Shown one piece after another: positions 12,474 to 23,100 of a stretch of DNA of 64,000 nt. The stretch is from assembly GCA_963978905.1 (NCBI GenBank), contig OZ022259.1:24836068-24900067 (forward strand). The letters run 5' to 3'. Source of the DNA: Trichostrongylus colubriformis. Its lineage: Eukaryota > Nematoda > Chromadorea > Rhabditida > Trichostrongylidae. Made by a program: the position numbers and the translations under genes. The notes below the pieces were generated by a model, which ran no database searches, was not told the origin of the DNA, and saw only the letters and a list, made by a program, of their open reading frames with translations. Within the stretch, counting starts at the first letter, position 1. Each line of letters begins with the position of its first letter.

Positions 12474-15400
12474 ATGAGAAAGGCGATGGTAGCTGATCTA
12501 CTTGGATCTGCACGTGAGGCTCTCGCTAACATGAAATGTTTTATAGCCGACGTCGACGAAGAAAAGAAGTCAGTTTTCTTCTAATCTTTGAAGTTCGTAC
12601 GGTGCTGTCGCAATGAGGGGCACCTCATAAAAGTTGTACCATTAAGCATGTTGGGGAATCTTTGAGGCATCAATCTGCACACTCAGGCGTATATTTTTGC
12701 CTGAGCCTTCTTGGAGGAAAGAAAGGGTTCCTTTCCCCTACTGGGCTTAGGTTAAGATAGTGTCCATAGTAGGATACCCCACCCCCCCCCCCCCCCTCCT
12801 CATTGCGACAGCACCTCAAGTACTTACTGGTTCTTTTTTCGCTTATTGAATCTGGCAGCCATAGCTCCACTTTCACACTTTCAGGGCTTTAGAAAATGTT
12901 GTAAGCAGGTTTGCAGCAAGTGGTGAAGGAAATGCTTGCGTGGTAGTTGGTAGAGGAGAGAGTGGACGTACAACTGTAGTGAAAAATGCTGTAGAAGAGT
13001 TTGATCTCACTGCGAAACTGATAATTGTAAGTGTAGGTGAGTAGTATCTCGGAAAAAGTCAATGAATCCTTGATATTGTTTTTGGCTTTTGATGGATTGT
13101 TTCAGCTCAGCTTGGATCTGAGAAGAACACCCTACAAATGCTAACCGATGACAAAGATGTAAAGGTTGGTCTGGGTTACGATGTTCATTAATGCTAATGT
13201 AACAACAGCGTGAAATAAAATTTGCAAACTGATAAAAAGAATACGTTCAATACTATAAAAAGAATACGTTCAACACTACTATGTAAAGTTGCTGAGATCA
13301 ACGGATGCTTAGGAATTCGAGTTTGTGAGAAAGTAAAGCAAATTTCTTTATAGCGCTGCCCCTCCCCCAGCTACCTTTTCTGAATTGTGATACAACTCCC
13401 TTCGCTGTCGCCCAATTCCATTGCTTCTTTTCAGTGTTACCAAATCAGAGGTCCTATGACACTGATTCTGCAATCTGTAACCATTTTCATCCCACAAAAG
13501 AGGATGAATTCTAAGTGATTTTCTAGAGTTGTGTACTGATAATCGAAGACGCGGACGAGTTGGCAACACGCCAGCGGCAGTCTCTGCTCTATTTACTTCT
13601 GGATACCACTAGAAAAGGTAGCGACCATCAATGGCTGGTGTTTTTGATGGTGCAGAATCAGGTATGGGTATTTGAATCTCCCAAGGTAAATATTAGGTCG
13701 TCGAAAGGTTTTTTCGTATTTTAAATACGTGCTTTTCCCTTCAAACTGCTTTCCAGCATTTTCTTCTGTTCATACACATGTAGTACAAGTTCACGCGCAT
13801 CTATAAGTATTATTGTCTTCCATCTCCCGGATAACCTTTTTCGGCAAAATATATATCAGAGGAGTATTTTCGGGGCATTCTACTATACGATTCCGAATAT
13901 GGCCTCCAGCAACCGAATTCAGTCGTCGTATAAACGTTGCATTCGGAGAGGGTTCAATGTCTGAACTTGTGACACAACTTGGTTCAAACGCTCTCGAGAA
14001 GGCAACTACAACGTCAAAGATTCTGACCGGTCCGGACCCCCATCGGAGGTCGACAGCGAACGATTGCGGGTGCTGGCTTGCAACACATACTAACAGCAGA
14101 CCTATACTGTCAGCAGCCGTATAGTCTGGTCGCGAAAATCACAGAGAAACGTCCGAACGAAAATCACAGAGAAACGTCTGACACGATTCTTTTCCTACAC
14201 AATAGTGCTCGGCCACATATAGCAGAAGTGACTCGCCAAAAAATTCTCTAGCTTGGATGAAAAGTGCTGCCCCATCCACCTTATAGCCCTGATCTTGCTC
14301 TATCGGATCATGGTCTTTTCCTTTCCCAACCTAACGCCAGTCAAAGAAAAACCTTCGATAATGAAGATGACATGGAACGACGGTGTTGTGCAACTTCTTC
14401 AAGTCATAGCCAGATCCGTTCTACGCGGATGGCATAGCAACTTTGCCCGAAAGGTGGCGAATAGTGGTAGAACAAGATGGTGATTACCCTGTTTCATAGT
14501 ATGCTCTGTGTTTTGTAATAAAGTGTAAAAATGAATTGCTTCGAAAAACGAAAAAAATTTTTCGACTACCCAATATTCATAGTAATGGTAGCAATAAGTC
14601 ATATGGGATCCTCTTAATCATTTGATGCAAAGGGCAGTAATTTGCGATACTCACCAAAATCTTCTTGCACATATTAACATTTTCAAGAATTTCATCACGT
14701 CCTTAGAGAAGAGAGTGCGATCTCGGTTACCCATGACTCGTATAGTGTTTCAACCGGCGAGCACTTTGGATGATTATGTGAACGTGTTTGGGAGATTCCT
14801 TGCTGTAGAAGGTGCCGAGACATCCAAAGGTGAGATTGAAACTGTGATATTCTAGTGCCTAAAAAGGAGTCTTGATCACCATATTTGTCTAAACGATTTT
14901 CTTTTCAGAATGGACGGCAATTATCAAGAATTTCATGGCAGATGCAGTGGTGTTGGCTGAATTGAATTATTTGTACTCGGTACTTTTTTTAGTGAAATGT
15001 TTTTGAAATATTTATATAGTAGCGCTTCGGTCTATGCTCGCTATTGTGACACTTTTTTGGTCTACAATGTTGTATGGTTTTCTAATGTGTGTTAAGGCCG
15101 ATAATTCATATACTGTGCTGAAAAAAGTGACCAGTGCATTCTTGTGCCTTTATTTGGCGAACGAATCTGCTAAGCCACTCAGTGAGCTGTTGACGGAGGC
15201 CGTGGAAATGATCATACCTCGAAAACACTCGCTGGAAACTATTGTCCGATGTAAGTGCTTCTGCAATGTTAATTATTGACTGACATGAAAAGTCTGGGTT
15301 TTTATAGTAATTGTGATTAAGCGTTAGTATACGATGCCACACAAATGGCTCGACTACGCAAAATGTAGCGGTAGAGCGCACAACTGTGGTGCGGCCGACT

Positions 15401-18194
15401 TTGACGAACCTCGTTTACGGTATATACTACAACATTTAGCTCTCCCTGTGTGGTCTCTGTGTGTTCTTCTATGCGTTTACCGGCGACTACGATCATGCCC
15501 CGTGTCTGCAGCTTTGGGATATCGGAAAATTGCGCAAGGTATTGAGGTTTAATTGTTCAGTAACTATAAAAAATTCTAGATTGAGAGATCCGTGGCAGGA
15601 CCAGGTGGTTTTATGTTTTCCAAAAATCAAATCATAGAGACATGCACTAAATCGCAAAAACGCGGAAGTTTCGCGTGTGAACGGAAGTATATCAAGCAGA
15701 AAAAAATCGTTGGTTTTCCAGTCGTGGACTTTTCACAATGGTTGCCGGTTCGAAATGTACAGATTACTTTGGCTTGATGTATTTGTTCCAAATCACGCTT
15801 ATCCTTTTTTTGGGTCATTTCTTGAGTGGTGTCGTTTTTTCCAAACGAAAACTTTTCTTACAATGTTACAAGTTGGTGCAACAAGTCACTTGCCATTCAA
15901 GAGACGTTTCTCTGCTCTAGAAAAGGGGATGTTCAGCTATTGAGTGTGTTAGAGTGGGGCCGATTTTCAGGCTGAAGAAGGGGTAGGTATAGCCGGCAAA
16001 AGCGGACCAAACCGGCAATTGAATAAAACACTATATTTCACCTTTAAAAAATCGGCCAATCATGTGTCCCGCACTCATCGTTAGCCATGACATCTTGTGC
16101 CTGTTCTACCAAGGTTGATCGAGAAGGACGTTCTACTTTACTAAAATCTTTTTTTTTTTTTTTGAAAGCACTCATGTTCATTCAATATGGGATCTTCTTT
16201 CAAACTACTTGTTCAGCGTAGTTTGAAGAAGCATTCGGAAATTTTTTTCGCTCTATCGAAAACATCTTTCGATTTTGCTTTGTCTGCTGTTCAGATTGAA
16301 TCTAAATATAATGTAATAGGAGTCCAAATGAGATTCTTTCACAATTTATTTTTCCATGAGAAAGTTAAGGAATCCGGTCAGTGATACTTGCTCGTTCCTA
16401 CTCTTAACATTTCACCACTCTTTTAGCAGCCCAGCTGAAATTTTCTTGCTTCAGATCGACGAAATTGTCAAAAATCACCGAGTTGTTGCGGAAAAACCTT
16501 ATTTAGAAAAAAACTGATGCGACTTCTCGATCAGCCAATTGATGGAAATGGCAGAAGAGGTCGGGGCTAAGTACGAGACACACGTCTGATTGATTTTTCT
16601 GAGGAGAATTACAGTGTTTTAGTCAATTGCCGGTTCTCCATTTTTGTCGGCTAAACCTACCCCTTCGCCAGCCAGGTCGGCCCCATATAACAGACAGAGA
16701 AACTAAGCATGTCATTTTGTAGAGCAGAAAAACTCTTCCGAATGATATGTGAGTAAGACTGTGATTTTGTGGGAACATTTTTGTTTGGAAAACAGCGACA
16801 TTACGTACGGAATGACCTAATATGTGTCGATACTGTCATTGTCATACTTCAAAATGTCTTCTGATATGTGTATTGAAATGGTGCAATCTATTATGTTTTA
16901 CAGATTTTCGACGTATTGGAAACACTGTCGACAGTCGTGTACGTGTACCATCCGATTTGGCTGTGTATAGGGAATTGGATCGACTCGTTGATTATGGTCT
17001 TTTGGTTGCTGATTCGAAAGCGAATAATGTGGTATTTAGGTAAGGTAAATGCAGGGCGAAGGGTTGCGAATAAAATTCGACGTTATAAAGTAGGACGGAT
17101 TGGAAAGCTATCCCTACTGTGTATATTTAGAACGCTTCGTCTGTCTATCGGTCCGTCCGTACCTCCGTCCGTACCTCCGTCCGTACCTCCGTCCGTCCCT
17201 CTGAGTGTCACGAAATTAGGCATAACATGGAAACAACCTGTGGAGATGGGAACAGGGACAAATTTAGATGCGTAGTGTATGGGACAGGAAGTAAAGCACA
17301 CATGGATCAGGTCAAGCTCTGCCCACAGTGGACGGAGCATGCTCTGGAACTTTCTGTTGGACCGAAATTTGTTTGTTTCGTTAGAAAATGGTCCAAACGT
17401 GGAGAAACGATGGGTTACGGTCAGCCACGAACTTCTGAAAGTCATGAAAGGGACCTGGGTGCAGTTGGCGAAGCGCACCCTGAATGAGCGGTTCGTACAA
17501 CACATTCTTAACTCGGTCCCAGCGCAGCCTCAAGACCAGGAAAAAATAGGTGGAAATGGCCTAGTCCAAGCCATCTTGAACATCAGTGAAGCCAGCGAGG
17601 ACGCGCCCAAAACGGGCGGAGCGTTATGTGGCAACAGTCACTCAATAAATTCATAGGAAAATGCAATCCCTATCGACTCATTGACGCCTATGATGTTAAG
17701 CACGCAGTAGATGCGCTAGCCCAACTGTTGTAATTAATGATAGGCAATGTGCTGAAGCATGTTGATGTGGTAAGAATAGAGCGGAACAGTTTGAATAGCT
17801 GAGATGTACGTGTTCTCGATTACAACTTATATTTAATGGTTCGAACAAATTCAACTGCCACATTCGAAATGGTCCTCGAGTGTTGGCATATGGTACTGCA
17901 GAATGAATAAGGGCTCTCTTTCTAAAATGTACTTCGTTTTGCTGAGAAAATCAGCGTCATTACGGCGCCAATTAGCTCTATTTTACTGTATTTCTACTTC
18001 ACCTATCATCATCAGTCACTCATTAATATAGCAGTTTATCGACTGCTCTCGCTGTTATCTGTACTAATTATGGGGGATGTACTGTTTTCAGACGATGTTC
18101 ATTGAATGTCCACCCGAAGACTCTTGGCGATATACTGCGAGGTATTACGTTGCCTATGGCTATTGGATACTGGTTTGATACGCAGACTGCATAA
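12474..18194 (+). CDS. orc-4: Origin recognition complex subunit 4 (ORC4)
   Basis: Exons: 12474-12568, 12885-13036, 13106-13164, 13527-13661, 14688-14829, 14909-14979, 15097-15250, 15440-15538, 15580-15712, 16904-17039, 18092-18194, about 425 aa (human ORC4 is 436). Recognition rests on colinear alignment with remembered ORC4: an AAA+ P-loop GRGESGRTT, a Walker B-like LIIEDADEL, then LEKRVRSRL (the LEKRVKSRF block with the arginine finger), the helix LSLCGLCVFFYAF in place of the LSxLExCLLIA block, and a C-terminal winged helix (VPSDLAVYRELDRLVDYGLL). ORC4 is part of the ATP-dependent complex that marks replication origins in the nucleus. Odd points: the P-loop lysine is arginine and Walker B is ED rather than DE. 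The join 15250-15440 does not keep frame with the perfect GTAAGT donor; a donor near 15265 or an extra small exon is needed. The end of the 15580 exon is also uncertain. Confidence 0.85.
12760..12810. repeat. Poly-C tract in orc-4 intron 1
   Basis: A run of about 17 C follows ACCC in the 316-bp first intron. The flanking CCTGAGCCTT...CTTTCCCC words resemble the MITE at 1600-1790. Confidence 0.5.
13694..14572 (+). mobile_element. Decayed mariner element in an orc-4 intron
   Basis: Terminal inverted repeats: TAGGTCGTCGAAAGGTTTTT at the left and, read in reverse, GGGTAGTCGAAAAATTTTTT at the right. Inside, the C-terminal half of a mariner transposase is recognisable despite stops and shifts: LFLHNSARPHIAEVTRQKIL, HPPYSPDLALSDH, KTFDNEDD and a VVEQDGDYPV end. 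The 5' half is largely lost, so the element (about 0.88 kb) is dead. It lies in the 13662-14687 intron of orc-4 in the same orientation as the gene. Confidence 0.8.
15954..16687. mobile_element. Non-autonomous element with about 75-bp TIRs in an orc-4 intron
   Basis: The left arm (GGGGCCGATTTTCAGGCTGA, GAAGGGGTAGGT, ACCGGCAATTGA, AAAACACT) is mirrored by the right arm ending at about 16687. The roughly 735-bp element has no transposase motif. It sits in the large intron between the 15580 and 16904 exons. Confidence 0.7.
17100..17680 (+). repeat. Interspersed repeat with a 12-bp tandem array and a decayed ORF
   Basis: A short array of CCGTCCGTACCT units spans about 17151-17198. It is followed by a 400-bp segment with two overlapping open frames (17227-17487 and 17279-17656) that look like one coding sequence broken by a frameshift. 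I do not recognise the encoded family. It lies in the last orc-4 intron. Confidence 0.45.
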
Positions 18195-18198
18195 TAAA
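18193..18198 (+). terminator. Poly(A) signal overlapping the orc-4 stop codon
   Basis: AATAAA begins within the TAA stop codon (18192-18194), so the 3' UTR would be very short. Cleavage would be expected about 15-25 bp downstream. Confidence 0.5.
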
Positions 18199-18337
18199 AG
18201 TCTTTTGACTATCCTGGTCTACTTCGATAATCTCTTCAACCCTCCGGCAGCCAAAATGAGGAGTAAGCGATCTCTTATTTTGCTGGTCGTCACAGTAAAC
18301 CTCGCCAATTTCTAGGAGGTAGAGGAAGCAGTCAAAG

Positions 18338-18816
18338 ACACATTCTAGGATTATTGGATATCACATCTCCTGCCGTGGATGGATAGTTCGACCCAAGCCA
18401 CGTAGGCTGTACCTTTACCCGTGGATGTCAGTTCCTGGAGCGTGAGAGCCAAAGAATCTAGCGCAACAGCTCGGCCCCGCCCACCCCTGCCGGTGGTGTG
18501 CTGCAAGTGTTCCGGTGCCTAGTGTGGGGTCAGGTCATTCAGTAGTGGGTTTACTTCAGGAGGCGATTGCTTTACTGCCAATTTCAAGATCCTGGCTAGT
18601 AGCTGGTCTACCTATGTCAAAGATAAGAGTCGAAGAGTAAAGGCAGACCTCCGGCTGGGGTGGGCGAGGCCGAGCTGTGCGCTAGATTCTTTGGCTCTGC
18701 ACGCTCCAGGAACTGACACCGACGCCTCGATAAAGGTACAGCCTACGTGGCTTGGGTCGAACTATCCATCCACGGCAGGAGATGTGATATCCTGGTAATC
18801 CTGGAATGTGCCTTTA
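18338..18816. mobile_element. Fold-back element, about 480 bp
   Basis: The left arm (ACATTCTAGGATTA, ATCACATCTCCTGCCGTGGA, ACCCAAGCCACGTAGGCTGT, CCAAAGAATCTAGCG) returns inverted at about 18650-18816. The arms are about 150 bp around a 140-bp spacer. No coding capacity. Confidence 0.75.
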
Positions 18817-19605
18817 AGCTAATACCACCTGCTTTTCAACTTATATTTCTGATGTGGCTTATAAGCGAGGAATCGTCAAGCTTTTTGGCTGGGTACGGTA
18901 ATGTAAGAATTCAGTGTTTTGACTAGTATCATTATTTTTCTCTGCTTAACTGTTTTCGCCTCACGGGTATAAGCTTCTCATAGTTAGTTAATCCGTTGTT
19001 GATATTTTCTTTTCTTTACTTTGTTAGCTGCTGATCGGAATATACAGTGATTTTCGGCTGGCCCTCTTGTCATGTATCGGCATTCACTCAGTATTCCAAT
19101 GGTGTTATCGAATTTTATAGTAAAGAGACCAGTTTTTGGAACACGAAATATTTTCATTCCCACTTTACTTCTACATGTATTCATCAATTGGTATCGCGCT
19201 TACGCGTAATCACAACGCCCACTTTGCGCGAGCATTTCCACGAGGGGCATTTGATACTGTTGGTCATTTCGTGAAAATATTCTCTTTGACGCTCGTTAAT
19301 TCCATAGGTTGCATTTGAGTTGTGATTCTAATGCAGCTGATGAGGCAGCTCTTACATTTTGCTTTTTTACTCATTTCCTTACTCACTTTCTTTGTTGTTA
19401 GTGTTATATATTGAAAAGTGATTCTGATGTGAGAGGGAAGCCCTAATCCTACCTCTTTCCCTAGTTCAACACCTCACTCTGTGTGGGTTAATGGTAGTAA
19501 GTTGTGGCAGTACTAATGAGCTGGGTATGCGTCTCGGATTTGGTGTGTGATTACTCTTTTGTATGGAAGAATGGTGTTCGAACTCTCTAGTTCCACTTCT
19601 CTCAT
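18817..19605. other. Intergenic, no gene seen
   Basis: AT-rich spacer. The short open frames lack splice sites or motifs. Confidence 0.4.
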
Positions 19606-19765
19606 CGTCGTCGCCGTAGTCTCGCGATTTACGTTTTTGCAATTTTGCGGTGTTGCGGCATTGCACAGTTAAAGTCGTAGTACTGCATGCGAAGGAGCGA
19701 CGCCGCACTTCGCACAATCGCTAAATCGCGAAACACAAAATCGCGGAGTAGACGGTTGCCCTACG
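19606..19765 (+). repeat. CG-rich dispersed repeat, related to 28785-28940
   Basis: TCGCGATTT, AATTTTGCGGTGTTGCG and GTCGTAGTACT words are shared with the reverse complement of 28785-28940 (GCGATTTTGCGGTGTCGC, GCGATACTACGACC). Two diverged copies in opposite orientation. Confidence 0.45.
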
Positions 19766-20096
19766 ATATCCTACCCACAGGCTTAGGCATGGCTCCAGGA
19801 ATCCTCAGTGGCGGGTCGTTTTTTTTTCTCGAGGAACCCTCACGTTCATCCTTTTCGTTCTTTGATTTTTGGACCGACGTGGCCTAGGATCTCCAAAAAT
19901 CGTCTAACGATGATCGTACCTTCCCTGGATAGTGCTACTAAAGTCATAGTTTACCTATTTTACGAAAGCCGTTTAAGCATGCCCGCAGTACTAGTGATGG
20001 ATAGGAGGACTGTATGGGGTCGGTTTGCTTCGAGGGGTGGGAGACGCAATTCTGGACACTGCTGTTTCTATACCACGTATTTAACCATCGAAACTC

Positions 20097-20102
20097 TTTA
20101 TT
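20097..20102 (-). terminator. Poly(A) signal of the minus-strand coiled-coil gene
   Basis: TTTATT on the plus strand (AATAAA on minus) lies about 80 bp past the stop codon at 20182-20184. This supports the terminal exon there. Confidence 0.55.
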
Positions 20103-20181
20103 CCAATCATGATACGAATCATAAAAAGAAAAATACATGATCGATACTTCGTTAATATACGGTTCTGTCCCGTGTCGGGAT

Positions 20182-23100
20182 TTATTCACCTTTTCGTAGC
20201 TGCTCTATGCTGTCCTCAAGTCTCGCAATTTCAGATAAAGGAAAATAGGTGCACTGAAATAATACCTTTTTTGCATCCTTAAACCGTTGTTGCAGTGGTT
20301 AATATCATTATATTATAAAACAGAGAGGAAATTTTTCTGTTATGGTTCACATTGCTCAAAGGCAGTGGGCGCTGGACAGAGTGCTCTTCGGTAGGGGAAA
20401 GTTATCGTTGGTGAGCTCTTCATCCATCAGAAAGGGGTAGTTCCTTTTTTGTCAGAGTCCGAGCATACCAGGGATATCTTGGAAGAGCGTTCCATGCAAA
20501 ACTAGTCAAGTTTTGGAACGTTATGTACAACAGTTTTTCAATTGGAAAGGGCTGCAATATTTGAAGTCATGAATTGGGTCCTTCAGAAAGTCGTGTAGTT
20601 TTCGACCTTTACCATTAAAGGAACCGGAAGGGGGTCCGAAACAAGAGGAAGATGCAAAGAATGAGCAAACACTCAAGGTTAGAAGCGATAATAGGCGAAA
20701 AAACCCGGACTCGAAAGCGCGACGCTGCGGTGTGTATTCGCATCCCATTCGCATCAGTGCATCCATTCCGCTGTCCGCTGTAGGAGACGGGCCGTGGGCC
20801 AACGTTAGTTGTAGCAACTGACTCCTAGCGCAGTGGAGTGGCCATTCCCAACTACATTAGCATTCATGTAAGTACATCTAGAAACAATATAAGAAAGAAC
20901 AAAGTAAAAAGTAAAGGAAAAACAAATTTATAATGAAATTTATAATAGAAATATCTTCTTTTGGCACCAAGGCGTCAGATTGGCGAGTTTGGGCAATGGC
21001 GGCCACTTGAACTTGTCCACACTGCGTCTGTTCTACCTTAAGCCGAAATTACCCCCTTCTGGTGTCTTTAATTGCCTTATACCGCCTTAACATTATCAAC
21101 CGAAAAAAACCTTGACAATCTGTGCATTTTTGCATTTGCTAACGGGATGCAAACTTGCTGGTTACGGCTGCTTTTACAGTCCATTTCCCAGCGCCTGGCA
21201 GGGCGAGGCCTACGGACTTGGGTGGACGTGTAACGAACTCTCTCACCCCGCCACACACTCTCACTCTCGCCACTTACCCAAGTCCTTAGGCCACGCCCTG
21301 TCAGGCGTTGGGAAATGGACCGTAAATCTGAAGATCTAGGGAGGATTTGTGAACTCTCAGCATTGTGTTGGATTTTGATGCACTCCTCCAGAAAAAAGCT
21401 CTCGAAAAAAGTCTTCGAAATGCTTGAAGGAATGGCATGAGCCAGGCTAGGCTGAGGATATGCCTTGCGTATCGCACGATCCGCAGGATCGGAATATCGC
21501 AGAATCGTAAGTGCCGTCTTGCACACTCCCACTTGAACGCGTGCAAGCGGTGCGCCCTTTGCTTTTCAACACTAGCAGGCTTTAGCTAAGTTTCAGGGTT
21601 CCACTATCGGCGTCGAAATCGGTTGCGCCAGTGACTACGATTATTTACATAATAGCTGTTGGATAGATTGAGAAGCAGTCAGTTTCACCGACTCAGTACT
21701 CACTAGATCACTATGAAGTACTTCCCGATGTTTGGCAAGCTTTTTGTCAAATTCTTCTTTTAACCTTTGAGCCTTCACCTGTAAAGCTGATCGTCTCACT
21801 GGGTCCATTTCCTAAACAGTCAGTCTTTACTACAAAAATATTGCTGCTTTACAAGAGGGACATAACATATCGTGATTAGGGGGTGTGGACGAAATTGATT
21901 CCTGAATTCTGTTGAACTTTAATCGTGAAATGGAGGTAGTTGAAAGATGGTTTTTAATCCTTGGCTCGGAAGTGGCATCAAAGATGAAACTAAGAGCATG
22001 TTGATAGAAACTGTGAGACCGCGTTAATACTTTGCGTAACCGACGCCGGCATCGGTGGCGACGGCATCAGTTTGATAACGCGCTCCATCTGTAAAACGCT
22101 CTAACCAGCCACACTGCAGTATATGATCGTGGCGGGAGTCACGAATTCGATCTTGGCATGGTGCCAAACTAAGCCTGTGTTGTGGCTGGGTCGAGCGTTT
22201 TACAAACGGAGCGCGTTGTTAGATTGACGTCGTCGCCGCCGGTGGCGCGTCGGTCACGCAAAGTATGAACGCGGCATAAGCGGAACAGACCAATTCAAAA
22301 ATTGACAGCTTTTCATCGTTTTGACTACTGGAACTTATGCAAGATCGTTGGTAAAAGCATGTTGTGTTAGTGACAAAGGGTTCGGTCTTGGACGGGACTC
22401 GAACCAGCACGCCATGCTTTCCGGGCATGTTTACCATAGCTTATGGTAAACATACTATTCAGAAGCTGAGTTAAGGTGGAAAGAGTTGCATTAGTGTCCA
22501 CACATGCCCGTAAAGCATGGATTAGCACACATGCCCGTAAAGCATGGATGCGGGTTCGAGTCCCGTTCGAGACCAAAACTTTTGCCCATAACTCAGCAAA
22601 CTTGTAAACATATTCGCATCGCGAGCTGCAGCGAAAATAGGCAGCTATCAAAAATCGAAATTATCAAGATCAATATTTACGCAAGATGGTTTTCCTGCGC
22701 GAAACGGTGAGCCATGCACTCAACTTTGTGGACCTATACAATGGATTGAATACACAGCGAATCATATCCAGTAGAAGTTATGGTTGCAAATCAAACGTAT
22801 GATCAAGAAGAAGAACTTGTCGAAAGGAGTGTAAGTTAACCCATAACGGACGGTGCGCCACATGGTCACGCAACCCATAACGGACGGCGGCGTTTTTGCG
22901 CCGTTTTTTATCAAATCTTTCATCAATTTTTATCAATTGAGTCATTTTTGTAACTTTTTGTGCAGTTGCTACTGATAAAAAGGTCATCACTGTGTAATGG
23001 GATCGCCTCATGCTGTTATACGCGGTACTACTCTCTACCTTTTACTGCAAAAAAGTTATGCATTTCGAGTAGTAAGATGAGCGCGAAGTTTTTCAGATGG

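Noticed and set aside
14980..15096. In-frame-looking hydrophobic segment (MLAIVTLFWSTMLYGFLM) as an orc-4 exon
   Set aside because: It needs a phase-1 junction that no GT donor provides, while skipping it gives a phase-0 join that aligns well with ORC4.
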